Below are positions 47,900 through 56,319 of a stretch of DNA of 57,385 nt, piece by piece (positions within the stretch are counted from its first letter, which is position 1; the number at the start of each line of letters is the position of its first letter). Location of the stretch: positions 1 to 57,385 of the forward strand of contig DATAOI010000076.1 in the NCBI GenBank assembly GCA_036265815.1, given 5' to 3'. The notes below the pieces were generated by a model. The model had not been told where the DNA came from and did not search any database. It saw only the letters and a program-made list of their open reading frames with translations. The DNA comes from Gemmatimonadales bacterium. Its GTDB lineage: Bacteria > Gemmatimonadota > Gemmatimonadetes > Gemmatimonadales > GWC2-71-9. A program made the translations under genes and the position numbers.

Positions 47900-50074
47900 T
47901 CACTTGCCGGGATGGTATTCGCGCTCGGTATGCCCCTCGAGCTGTGCCGGATAGAAGTACACCTGGCGCAGATTCCCCGCCGCATACCGCTCTGCCTGGT
48001 CGTCGAAGTGCCGAGACCGCGGATCGCCGCTCTCCCCGCCCGCCGTCACCGCCTTCGCCCGCACGCTGTCCTTTCCGAACTCTACGACCGCGACGAAGCT
48101 GTTGCCGTAGGTTCCGTACATCCGCCGAGTGCCCGGATAGGTCTGCGCCCCGAACGACGCGAGCGACCCCCACCGTGCCGAGGTGAACGGCACCGGCACG
48201 CTTGCGCCCGAGTCGGAGAACGGCTGCACGATATCTCCAGTGAGCCGCTGGAAGCGGTTGATCTCACCCCAGGGCATCTTCCAGGTCCCGAAATCCCGGG
48301 TGAGCCGCTCGACTGCCGCGGCGAGCGCACTCAGGCGCTCAGCGGGTGTCGCCCGCGTGGCCATGTAGTCGTAGGCCGACATTCCCGCGCGGCCGGCGTT
48401 TCCCCGCACCATCGCCGCGAGCGTGTCTCCCCAGTATACGGCCAGCGCCGTCGGCACCGAGCTGGCCGACCAGCGGAAATCCCACTGGCGGAGGACCGCG
48501 ATCGGCTCGGCGACCCGGCGCTTGAGCGAGTCGGCGTCTGAGGCCGCGTCGTACGCCGCCAGCAGCGGCGGCACCAGCCGCGCGAACGCCGTGAGATAGC
48601 TGTCGAATGCCGCGTCGCGTAGCCGATCGAGCGTGAAGTCCTTCCGATGCTCCAGCACCATGATCGCGTGGAGCCCGCGCGGGCTCTCGCCGGCATGATC
48701 CATATACGCGGGAAAGTCCTCCCGCTTGGGGCTGTACGGCCCGGCCGCCGAGTAGGGCCAGTCGTTGGTATTCTGGATCCAGCCGTTCGGCGGATCGACT
48801 ACGTGCGGACTGTCCTCGACGCCGTGCAAGCCATGCCATTCGGTGGCCGGATCGCTGCCATCCACCGGCTGCGTCCAGTCGAACCGGTCGTCCCGTCTGG
48901 GAATGAACTGCGGGTGGAAGTAGGCGATGTGCCCGTCCGCGTCTGCGTAGACCGTGTTGTTCGACGAGTTGGCGTGCAGCTCCATGACCTTGCGGTACGC
49001 CGCGAGGGACCGCGCCTTAGTGCGGAGAAACGACTGGCTCAGCGCCTCGACCGGCTTCTCCATGAGGCGGATGCTGATCCACTTCCCCTCCGCTGCGCGC
49101 ACGATCGGCCCGTGTCGGGTCCGGTACACCGTGAACGTCTTCGCCGCCATGCCGCTCGCCGTGCGGTAGGGTACCGTGATGCGGGCGACCAGCATGGGGT
49201 GCTCCTCCCGCCCGTACCTGGCGTCGAGCCGGCCATGCTTCCGCACGACGCGCTCGGCATACTCGTCGATCACGTCCGCGCCGGTCGAGCTGTGCATCCA
49301 GCCGAGCCGATCGTTGAATCCCTGGTAGATGAAGAGCTGTCCCCAGGTCGCCGCGCCATACGCGTCGAGACCCTCGTCGCTCCTCATCTGCAGCTCGGCC
49401 CGGAAGAAGAACGAGGTGTGCGGGTTGATGAGCAGCAACGCCCGATGGTTGACCGTGTTCGCTGGGGCGATCGCGAAGGCGTTCGATCCGGTGGGCTCCG
49501 TCGCGCCCACGCTCGCCTCCGCCGGAGCGGGCCGGCTCGCGCTGTCGCCATAGAACGCCCGGAGGCCGTCGAGGGACACGCTCTCGATGTCGCCGCCGAT
49601 GCTGCCCTCGCTGAAGGTGAGCGGCATCCATGCCTCGAACCGCGTGATGACCCGCGGCTGCACCTTCGGATGGGTGTAGAGGTAATAGTTGAGGCCGTCT
49701 GCCCAGGCGCTCGTCAGCCGCCGAAGCCAGGCCGGGCTCGCGGCGTAGCGTGCCTTCATGCTGTACGGATCGATGAACAGCTTCATCCGAAGGTCCTGCC
49801 AGATGGCACTCTCCCCCTCCGCCTCGGCCAGCCGCCCCATCGCGTTCAGGTAATTGGTCTCGACCCGGTTAAAGTCGTCCTCTGCCTGGGCGTAGATCAT
49901 CCCGAAGACGGCGTCAGCGTCGGTCTTCCCGTGGATGTGCGGGATCCCCCAGTCGTCCCGCACGATGGTGACCTGGCGCGCCTCGCGCTCCCAGCGGGCG
50001 ACGTCGCTCTCGCGGGGGCGTTGGGCGGGAAGCTGGAGGGTGGCGGCGGACAGGGACAGCAGGAGGAGGTACAT
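47900..50074 (-). CDS. Penicillin acylase family protein (Ntn hydrolase)
   Basis: 724 residues, ATG 50074. A signal peptide (MYLLLLSLSAATLQLPAQ) is followed by the alpha part with VTIVRDDWGIPHIHGKTDADAVFGMIYAQAEDD. The autocatalytic nucleophile is S197 in EPTGSNAFAIAP, so cleavage should occur between G196 and S197 to free the beta-chain N-terminus. The beta part contains ALLLINPHTSF and later GGESGDPRSRHFDDQ near the end, normal for the family. It hydrolyses amides such as N-acyl-homoserine lactones or beta-lactam side chains in the periplasm. The substrate cannot be read from sequence. It is downstream of the ADOP permease with 116 bases between. Confidence 0.92.
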   Translation of the reverse strand: MYLLLLSLSAATLQLPAQRPRESDVARWEREARQVTIVRDDWGIPHIHGKTDADAVFGMIYAQAEDDFNRVETNYLNAMGRLAEAEGESAIWQDLRMKLFIDPYSMKARYAASPAWLRRLTSAWADGLNYYLYTHPKVQPRVITRFEAWMPLTFSEGSIGGDIESVSLDGLRAFYGDSASRPAPAEASVGATEPTGSNAFAIAPANTVNHRALLLINPHTSFFFRAELQMRSDEGLDAYGAATWGQLFIYQGFNDRLGWMHSSTGADVIDEYAERVVRKHGRLDARYGREEHPMLVARITVPYRTASGMAAKTFTVYRTRHGPIVRAAEGKWISIRLMEKPVEALSQSFLRTKARSLAAYRKVMELHANSSNNTVYADADGHIAYFHPQFIPRRDDRFDWTQPVDGSDPATEWHGLHGVEDSPHVVDPPNGWIQNTNDWPYSAAGPYSPKREDFPAYMDHAGESPRGLHAIMVLEHRKDFTLDRLRDAAFDSYLTAFARLVPPLLAAYDAASDADSLKRRVAEPIAVLRQWDFRWSASSVPTALAVYWGDTLAAMVRGNAGRAGMSAYDYMATRATPAERLSALAAAVERLTRDFGTWKMPWGEINRFQRLTGDIVQPFSDSGASVPVPFTSARWGSLASFGAQTYPGTRRMYGTYGNSFVAVVEFGKDSVRAKAVTAGGESGDPRSRHFDDQAERYAAGNLRQVYFYPAQLEGHTEREYHPGK

Positions 50075-50190
50075 GGGCTCTCGTCAGGGGGATCGCGGGC
50101 GGGCAGAAATCTAGCGGTGCCTGCTCTGCCGGTGCACGGGCGACCCTCGCCGCTCACGGCCAGGGCACCAGGTACACCGTGACCGGCCGC

Positions 50191-52635
50191 TCACTCCACT
50201 CTGATGGCCCGGGCCGGATCGACCGTCGTCGCGCGGCGTGCGGGGACCAGCGTCGCCACGGCGGCCACCGCGGCCAGCACCAGCGCCGCTACCAGAAACG
50301 TGACCGGATCGGTGGCGCTCACCTCAAAGAGCTGCGCCCGGAGCCAGCGGGTCGCGACCGCCGCACCCACCGCGCCGATCGCCACCCCGATGGCCGCCAG
50401 GCGCATTCCCTCCCCGAGCACCAGCGCGAGCACGTTGCTCCGCTGGGCCCCGAGTGCCATGCGAATGCCCATCTCGCGGCTCCGCTGCGCCACCAGGTAC
50501 GCCACCAGGCCGTAGATGCCAAGCCCCGCGAGCAGCAGAGCGGGCACGGCAAAGGCGGCGAGGAGGCCGGTGATGAAACGCCTATAATCCAGCGTCTCGC
50601 GAAGCGATGCGGTCAGCTGGTACACCCGGTTCCCCAGCCGGGCGCCCTCCAGCGGGATATCGCGATCCACCCCGTGAACGGCGCGTCTCACCGCCTCGAC
50701 AAACCGCTCCGGCTCCCCGGCAGTCCGCACCATGAGCGCCATCCGAGGCCAGACCGTGAGGGTGTACGGCAGGTAGACCTCGGGCATGAAGTCAGTGTCG
50801 AGCGAGAAGTGGCGCACGTTGCCGGCGACGCCGATGACTCTGGCGCGCACCGGCTCCCCGAAGTCGGGCCGGCCCTGGGCCGATTTGTAGACGGTGAGCC
50901 GCTTCCCGATCGGATCGCCCCCGGGCCAATAGCGCGCGGCCAGCGCCTGGTTCACCAGCACGGCATCGCCCGGGTGTGCCACCTCCTCGGCCGTGAAGTC
51001 GCGCCCGCGCAGGATCGGGATCCCCGCCGTCCGGAAGTAGGCCGAGTCCACCTCGCGGAACATCGCCTCGTCGGTATCGTCACCTCCCAACGCCGATCCC
51101 TCCACCTCGATGGCGGTGTTGATGGATGCGCCGCTCAGCGGGACGTGGTTGGTGAGTGCGACGGACTGGACGCCGGGCACCGCCGCCACTGCCGCCGCGA
51201 CATCCCGGTAGAGCTGGAGCGCCCGCTCCGGCGCGTCGTAACGGGGCGATGGCGGCCCGATCGGCACGGCGAGCAGCCGGTCGGCGTCGAATCCGGTGGG
51301 CACGCGCTGCAGCCGCACGAAGCTCCGGAGCAGCAGGCCCGCACCGGTGAGGAGCACGAGCGCGAGCGCGATCTCGCCCACCACCAGCGACGCGCGGAGC
51401 CGGCGTCGCGCCGGGCCCCGGCCCGCGCCCGCCCCTTCCCGAAGCGCGGCCGTGAGCGGGCCGGACTGGCGCATGGCTGGCAGGAGGCCGAGAGCCACGA
51501 CGATGACGATGGCGAGCCCCACCGCCCACAGGAGAACGCCCGGATGCACCACGACCTCGTCCGTGCGCGGCAGGAGATCCCCGCCCGCAAACCGGATCCA
51601 GCGCACCACGACGTACGCCAGCACCAGCCCCACCGCTCCCGCCACCGCGCCGAGCACGACGCACTCGGCCGCCAGCAGCCGGAGCAAGGCGGCGCGCCCG
51701 CCGCCGAGTGCGGTGCGGATGGCCAGCTCGCGCGAGCGCGCGCCGGCCCGCGCGAGAGCCAGGCCCGCCACGTTCACGCAGGCGATGAGGAGCACCAGCA
51801 CTGCCGCTGCCGTGAGCAAACGCAGCTGGGGACCGGAGTCGCCCAGGATCTCGCTGGCCACCGGCTGAAAGGCGACGCTGCGCCAGCCGCCGCTCTCCGC
51901 GGGGTATGTCTCGGCGAGATGCGCCGCGACCGCGGAAAGCGCCCGCCGTCCAGCGGCTGAGTCCACCCCGGGCCGGAGCCGCGCGACCACCCGGCTGTCC
52001 ACGTGCAGACCGCGTTGCCCGAGCGCCGAATCGGTGGCGAGGATAGTGCTGAGGGGCGCCCAGAGGTCGGCCCAGGTAGGATAGACGAACTCGGTGGGCA
52101 TCACCCCGACCACGGTATAGGCCTGGTCGTCGAGCGTGACGCTCCGGCCCACGATGGCCCGGTCGCCGCCGAAGCGGCGCTGCCAGAGGCGCCAGGACAG
52201 CACCACGGCGGGTGGCGCGCCCGGCCCGGCGTCGGCTGCCTCGAGCGTGCGGCCGGCTGCGGCCGTCTCCGGCAGCACCCGGAAGAACTCGTCGGATACG
52301 AAGGCAGCCACCAGTCGCTCGGCGCCGTCACCGGTCTTGAGCGTCGCTTGGCGTCCTCGGGTGAAGGCCATCGACTCGATCGCGTTGGTGCTGTTGCGCC
52401 AGTCCTGAAACGTCGGGTAGGACGCGGGCCGAATGTTGTCCGCCGAGTCCCGCTCGGCCACCATCATCACCCGGTCGGTCGGAGCGTAGGGCAGCGGGCT
52501 GAGGATGACTGAGCGAAGGACGCTATACACCGCCGTAGCGCCGCCGATGCCCAGCGCCAGGGTGAGGATAACGGTGAGGCTGTAGGCGGGAGCGCGGCTC
52601 AGTGTGCGGCACGCGTGGCTCAGGTCGTTCGCCAT
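50191..52635 (-). CDS. ADOP-type ABC transporter permease (MacB_PCD/FtsX)
   Basis: 814 residues from ATG 52635, seven bases after AGGAG. The N-terminal helix SLTVILTLALGIGGATAVYSVLRSVILSPLPY and PASYPTFQDWRNST belong to the ADOP (Acidobacterial duplicated orphan permease) family. A MacB-like periplasmic domain, three helices near 270-395 (TAAAVLVLLIACVNVAGLALARAGARSRELAIRTALG), a second periplasmic domain and three final helices (LLAGLGIYGLVAYLV ...) follow. No ATPase is adjacent, as usual for these orphans. The function of the family is unknown. Confidence 0.92.
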   Translation of the reverse strand: MANDLSHACRTLSRAPAYSLTVILTLALGIGGATAVYSVLRSVILSPLPYAPTDRVMMVAERDSADNIRPASYPTFQDWRNSTNAIESMAFTRGRQATLKTGDGAERLVAAFVSDEFFRVLPETAAAGRTLEAADAGPGAPPAVVLSWRLWQRRFGGDRAIVGRSVTLDDQAYTVVGVMPTEFVYPTWADLWAPLSTILATDSALGQRGLHVDSRVVARLRPGVDSAAGRRALSAVAAHLAETYPAESGGWRSVAFQPVASEILGDSGPQLRLLTAAAVLVLLIACVNVAGLALARAGARSRELAIRTALGGGRAALLRLLAAECVVLGAVAGAVGLVLAYVVVRWIRFAGGDLLPRTDEVVVHPGVLLWAVGLAIVIVVALGLLPAMRQSGPLTAALREGAGAGRGPARRRLRASLVVGEIALALVLLTGAGLLLRSFVRLQRVPTGFDADRLLAVPIGPPSPRYDAPERALQLYRDVAAAVAAVPGVQSVALTNHVPLSGASINTAIEVEGSALGGDDTDEAMFREVDSAYFRTAGIPILRGRDFTAEEVAHPGDAVLVNQALAARYWPGGDPIGKRLTVYKSAQGRPDFGEPVRARVIGVAGNVRHFSLDTDFMPEVYLPYTLTVWPRMALMVRTAGEPERFVEAVRRAVHGVDRDIPLEGARLGNRVYQLTASLRETLDYRRFITGLLAAFAVPALLLAGLGIYGLVAYLVAQRSREMGIRMALGAQRSNVLALVLGEGMRLAAIGVAIGAVGAAVATRWLRAQLFEVSATDPVTFLVAALVLAAVAAVATLVPARRATTVDPARAIRVE

Positions 52636-52799
52636 CGAAGTACTCCTGGAACGCGGTGACGGGCAGGCCTCGCCAATATACCGCCAAGTCTTGCATCGGG
52701 CAGCGCTGGCTCGTCCCACCGGTTTGATCGGGTTCCCGGTCTGCTTAGTCTTGAGCAGCAGCCGACACCCGACGCGCGGCGATACGACAGTGGAGTCTT

Positions 52800-53816
52800 A
52801 TGCCGACGATGCGTGTAGTACAGGTTTCCCGCCCGAACGGCCCCTTCGAGATCGTAGAGCGGCCCATACCCGAGCCGGACCTTGGATCGGTGCGGATTCG
52901 GGTGCAGGCGTGCGGCATCTGCCACAGCGATACGCTCACCAAGGAAGGAGCCTATCCGGGGATTCACTACCCGCGGGTGCCCGGCCACGAGGTCGCGGGA
53001 GTGATCGACTCGGTCGGAGCCGGCACTCCCGATTGGCAGCCGGGGCAGCGGGTGGGCGTAGGGTGGAATGGCGGATATTGCGGACACTGCGAGCCCTGCC
53101 GCCGAGGCGACCTCTTCGCCTGTGTGACTGGCAAGATCACCGGCATCACCTCGGATGGCGGCTACGCGGAGTACCTGATCGCGCCGGCCAGCGCGGTCGC
53201 GCGAATGCCGGCCGAGCTCTCGCCGGTCGAGGCCGCCCCCCTCATGTGTGCCGGCATCACCACCTTCAACGCCCTCCGGAACTCCGGCGCCCGCCCCGGT
53301 GACGTCGTTGCCGTGCTCGGCTTGGGCGGGCTCGGTCACCTGGCGGTCCAGTATGCCGCGAAGATGGGATTTCACACGGTCGGCATCGCGCGTGGCAAGG
53401 ACAAGGAGCCGCTGGCCCGCCAGCTTGGGGCGGCGGTGTACATCGACAGCCAGGCGCAGGACCCGTCGGCGGAGCTGCTTCGTCTGGGCGGCGCCAAGGT
53501 CATTCTGGCGACGGTCACCAGCGGCGAGGCGATGGCCGCCGTGCAAGGCGGTCTCGCCGTCAACGGCACGCTGCTGATCCTCGGGGCGGCCCCCACGATG
53601 CAGGTCTCGCCCTTGTCGTTGCTGCGGGGTCGTCGGTCGATCAAGGGCTGGTATTCCGGGACGGCGATCGACTCCGAGGACACGCTCGCCTTCAGTGCGC
53701 GTAGCGGCGTCCGGTCGATGAATGAGACATTTCCGCTCGAGCGCACGTCCGAAGCGTACGACCGCATGATGAGTGGGAAAGCGCGCTTCCGGGTCGTGCT
53801 GGCGGTCGGCCGTTAG
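52800..53816 (+). CDS. Zinc-dependent alcohol dehydrogenase (AdhP-like, MDR family)
   Basis: 338 residues, ATG 52800 after GGAG. Catalytic zinc ligands C38 (CGICHSD), H63-E64 (PGHE) and the Cys in PLMCAGITTF. The structural zinc loop is C94, C97, C100, C108 (YCGHCEPCRRGDLFAC). Cofactor motif GLGGLGHLAVQYA is at about 190. It oxidises alcohols or reduces aldehydes with NAD(P). It is divergent from the ADOP permease. A 32-base gap with a 6-bp inverted repeat (GTGGGC/GCCCAC) precedes the next gene. Confidence 0.93.
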   Translation: MPTMRVVQVSRPNGPFEIVERPIPEPDLGSVRIRVQACGICHSDTLTKEGAYPGIHYPRVPGHEVAGVIDSVGAGTPDWQPGQRVGVGWNGGYCGHCEPCRRGDLFACVTGKITGITSDGGYAEYLIAPASAVARMPAELSPVEAAPLMCAGITTFNALRNSGARPGDVVAVLGLGGLGHLAVQYAAKMGFHTVGIARGKDKEPLARQLGAAVYIDSQAQDPSAELLRLGGAKVILATVTSGEAMAAVQGGLAVNGTLLILGAAPTMQVSPLSLLRGRRSIKGWYSGTAIDSEDTLAFSARSGVRSMNETFPLERTSEAYDRMMSGKARFRVVLAVGR

Positions 53817-53848
53817 CCGTGGGCAGGTAAGACCGGCATCGAGCCCAC

Positions 53849-54511
53849 ATGAACGCCCGCGCGGGCACTCTCGCCTCCTATCGCGTCCTCCTGGACCAGC
53901 TCACCTCCTGGTTCGACCAGGCCCGCCGCGAGCACCCCGGCGTCATCCCCTGCCACGAGGGCTGCAGCGCCTGCTGTCACGGTCCGTTCGACATCTCCGT
54001 GGCCGACGCGGAGCTGATCCAAGCCGGTCTTCGCGACTTGCCCGAGGGCGAATGGCTGGAGGTGAGGCGTCGAGCCGAGGAGCTGGTCGGGCGGATGGAG
54101 GCGCTGGAACCTGGCTGGGGCGCCCCCCACGCCGTCGCCGACCTGGGTGAGGCCCGCTTCGACCGGCTGGCCGAATCCCTCGCGGCCGAGCCGTGCCCGC
54201 TGCTGGACCCGGCCGGCCGATGCCGGATCTATCACCACCGTCCCGTTGTCTGCCGGCTCATCGGGCTTGGCATGCGCACGCCGGCGGGCGGCACCATCGA
54301 AAACGCCTGCCCGATCCAGGACCGGTTTCCCGGCTACGCCGAGCTTCCGCCCGTTCGCTTCGATCTCGAGTCGTTCGAGGAGGTGGAGCGCGCCTGCCTG
54401 GTGCAGGCCGCCGGGCGCCGCCTGGGGGCGCCGGACCGCTGGGAGCAGGAGACCACCATCGCGGCGCTGATCGCCGATCTCCCCGCTACTCGCTCTCTTT
54501 GGCCCACTTGA
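53849..54511 (+). CDS. YkgJ family cysteine-cluster protein (putative Zn/Fe chelator)
   Basis: 220 residues, ATG 53849. The CxxxCxxCC-type cluster is CHEGCSACCHGPFDIS near residue 35, and the second set is EPCPLLDPAGRCRIYHHRPVVCRLIG near 111-135, with a last Cys in NACPI. This is the complete YkgJ/CxxCxxCC pattern that likely binds an Fe-S cluster or zinc. No membrane segment. The final 26 bases overlap the convergent ctaG gene. Confidence 0.9.
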   Translation: MNARAGTLASYRVLLDQLTSWFDQARREHPGVIPCHEGCSACCHGPFDISVADAELIQAGLRDLPEGEWLEVRRRAEELVGRMEALEPGWGAPHAVADLGEARFDRLAESLAAEPCPLLDPAGRCRIYHHRPVVCRLIGLGMRTPAGGTIENACPIQDRFPGYAELPPVRFDLESFEEVERACLVQAAGRRLGAPDRWEQETTIAALIADLPATRSLWPT

Positions 54512-55310
54512 AGAAGAGGACCCCGATCGCCAGGAAGAGGTAGAGATTGCCTGGCACCCACATGATGAGCCCGCCCAGCCGCTGGTCGTCCAGTGGTGAG
54601 AGCCCCCACGTCCCCGGCGTCACCGAGTACCAGGGATAGAGCACGGTGTCGCTCAGGGTGATGAGCGCAGCCACCAGCTGCATCGGTATCCCCACCAGAA
54701 AGAGGTACAGCATCCCCAGCCCATAGGGCAGCCGCGGTAGCTCGGCGATGGGGCTCATCACCGGCCACCAGAGCAGCGTGGCCGTCACCATGAACATCAG
54801 GTGGGTGACGATGTGCATGTCATGGTCCCGCATCATGAGGTCGTAGAACGGGGCCAGGTGCCACACGGCGATCGTCACCGTGAAGATGACCGCGGCCACC
54901 ACCGGATGGGTGAGCACCCGCGCCACCCGCTGGACCGCGGGCGGACGTGCCAGGAGCTGCCACAGCCAGCCCGGGATCCCGGCAATCAGCAGCGGCGCGA
55001 ACACCAGGGTAAGCAGCAGGTGCTGCACCATGTGCACGCTGAACAGGTAATAGTCGCTCAGGTCGTGCATCGGCCCGTTGAGCGCGCCGAGCAGCACCAG
55101 GAGGGCCGCCACGAAGCAGGCGAGCTGCCAGCGGGGCACGGGGGGTCCCAGGTTCCGCCGCCGGCGGAGGGGCCCGATGGCGTAAAAGTAGAAGGCACCG
55201 AGAAGCCCGGTGCCTATGAGAACGCTGGGGTGGAGCGCCCAGCTCCATTGGTAGGGGCCGCTGGGACGCGATCGTTCGTCCAGCAGCGCCGCCAGTGGCA
55301 GGAGCGTCAA
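54486..55310 (-). CDS. ctaG: Cytochrome c oxidase assembly protein CtaG (caa3 type)
   Basis: 274 residues, TTG 55310 in TTGA overlap with the subunit IV gene. Seven membrane helices. The family signatures are HMVQHLLLTLVFAPLLIAGIP, HLAPFYDLMMRDHDMHIVTHLMFMVTATLLWWP and LGGLIMWVPGNLYLFLA. The His-rich helices are thought to aid CuB insertion in subunit I. It is last in the oxidase operon, the normal place in Bacillus-like cta clusters. Confidence 0.93.
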   Translation of the reverse strand: MTLLPLAALLDERSRPSGPYQWSWALHPSVLIGTGLLGAFYFYAIGPLRRRRNLGPPVPRWQLACFVAALLVLLGALNGPMHDLSDYYLFSVHMVQHLLLTLVFAPLLIAGIPGWLWQLLARPPAVQRVARVLTHPVVAAVIFTVTIAVWHLAPFYDLMMRDHDMHIVTHLMFMVTATLLWWPVMSPIAELPRLPYGLGMLYLFLVGIPMQLVAALITLSDTVLYPWYSVTPGTWGLSPLDDQRLGGLIMWVPGNLYLFLAIGVLFFKWAKESE

Positions 55311-55672
55311 CCGCCCGACCGCGCGTAGGCGAAGTGGTATGCCATGAGCGCCATGAGCGCGAACACGATGATGGCCGCAATGATGAGCGGGAAGACGAAC
55401 ACGCCGGCAAAGAGCCGGCTGTCCTGCTTGAGGTGCATGTAGAACATCGCCACCAGCGCGAACTTGGCCGCGGAGAGAAGGAGCAGCAGTGGGACGAAGA
55501 ACGGCTGGATCTGGGCGCCCATCGTGCCCGAGTGCTCGCCGTAGGTGAACTCGTAGAGCCCCACTTCCAGGGCGGTCAGGATGAAGAGGATGATGCCGAT
55601 CTTGAGGTAGACCCCCGCCGATGGGTGCGAGTGCTCCTCGGCGGGAGCGGGTGTGGAGGCGTGCGCGTCCAT
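55307..55672 (-). CDS. ctaF: Cytochrome c oxidase subunit IV (CtaF/COX4_pro type)
   Basis: 121 residues from ATG 55672; longer upstream reading is a shadow of ctaE. The N-terminal tail is rich in His, Pro and Ala (MDAHASTPAPAEEHSHPS). Three helices follow: IGIILFILTALEVGLYEF, PFFVPLLLLLSAAKFALVAMFYMHLKQDSRLF and FPLIIAAIIVFALMALMAY. The AKFALVAMFYMHLK motif marks bacterial oxidase subunit IV. It assists oxidase stability. It lies between ctaE and ctaG. Confidence 0.92.
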   Translation of the reverse strand: MDAHASTPAPAEEHSHPSAGVYLKIGIILFILTALEVGLYEFTYGEHSGTMGAQIQPFFVPLLLLLSAAKFALVAMFYMHLKQDSRLFAGVFVFPLIIAAIIVFALMALMAYHFAYARSGG

Positions 55673-55683
55673 GCCTTCGGCCC

Positions 55684-56304
55684 TCACTTGATCAGGTAGA
55701 CGACGGGGAAGATCACCACCCAGACCACGTCCACGAAGTGCCAGTAGAGCGCGGCGATCTCCAGATTGAGCGACTTGGCGGGCGGAATCCGGCCGCGGAA
55801 CGCCTCGATCCAGAGCGTGATGAGCCAGATCACCCCCAGCGTCACGTGGGTGCCGTGAAATCCGGTCAGGGTAAAGAAGCTGGCCCCGAACAGGTTGACC
55901 TTGAGCGTGAGTCCCTTGTGCACGAAATGGGTGAACTCGTACACCTGCATGCCCACGAAGAAGAGCCCGCAGACGATCGTGGCGGAGAGCCAGCCCAGCA
56001 GCGCCCGGCGGTTGCCTCGCTGGGCACCCGCCAGCGCCAGCACGATGAAGAGCGAGCTGAACAGCAGCAGCGCGGTGCCGAAGGTGACCAGCGGGATCTC
56101 GATGACACCCTCGATGACCTTCCCGTCGGGGAGCGTCACGTTGTGGGGGAACGGCGGAATCAGGTTCCGGCTCTTGTTCACCAGGTAATTCGAGATCAGC
56201 GTCGCGAAGAACAGGCACTCGGACCCGATGAAGGTCCAGATCGCCAGCTTCCGGCTGTCGAGCCCGGTGGAGGTCTCCAGGTGGAGCGCGTGCGCGTCGG
56301 ACAA
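55684..56304 (-). CDS. ctaE: Cytochrome c oxidase subunit III
   Basis: 206 residues, TTG 56304 with AGGAG seven bases upstream. Five helices, the short bacterial form without the first two of the mitochondrial type. GSECLFFATLISNYL carries the family Glu, and FFTLTGFHGTHVTLGVIWLI has the conserved His; the C-terminus reads YWHFVDVVWVVIFPVVYLIK. It is part of the heme-copper oxidase core in the inner membrane. It is 15 bases downstream of ctaD. Confidence 0.95.
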   Translation of the reverse strand: MSDAHALHLETSTGLDSRKLAIWTFIGSECLFFATLISNYLVNKSRNLIPPFPHNVTLPDGKVIEGVIEIPLVTFGTALLLFSSLFIVLALAGAQRGNRRALLGWLSATIVCGLFFVGMQVYEFTHFVHKGLTLKVNLFGASFFTLTGFHGTHVTLGVIWLITLWIEAFRGRIPPAKSLNLEIAALYWHFVDVVWVVIFPVVYLIK

Positions 56305-56319
56305 GATCGTTCTCCTGGT

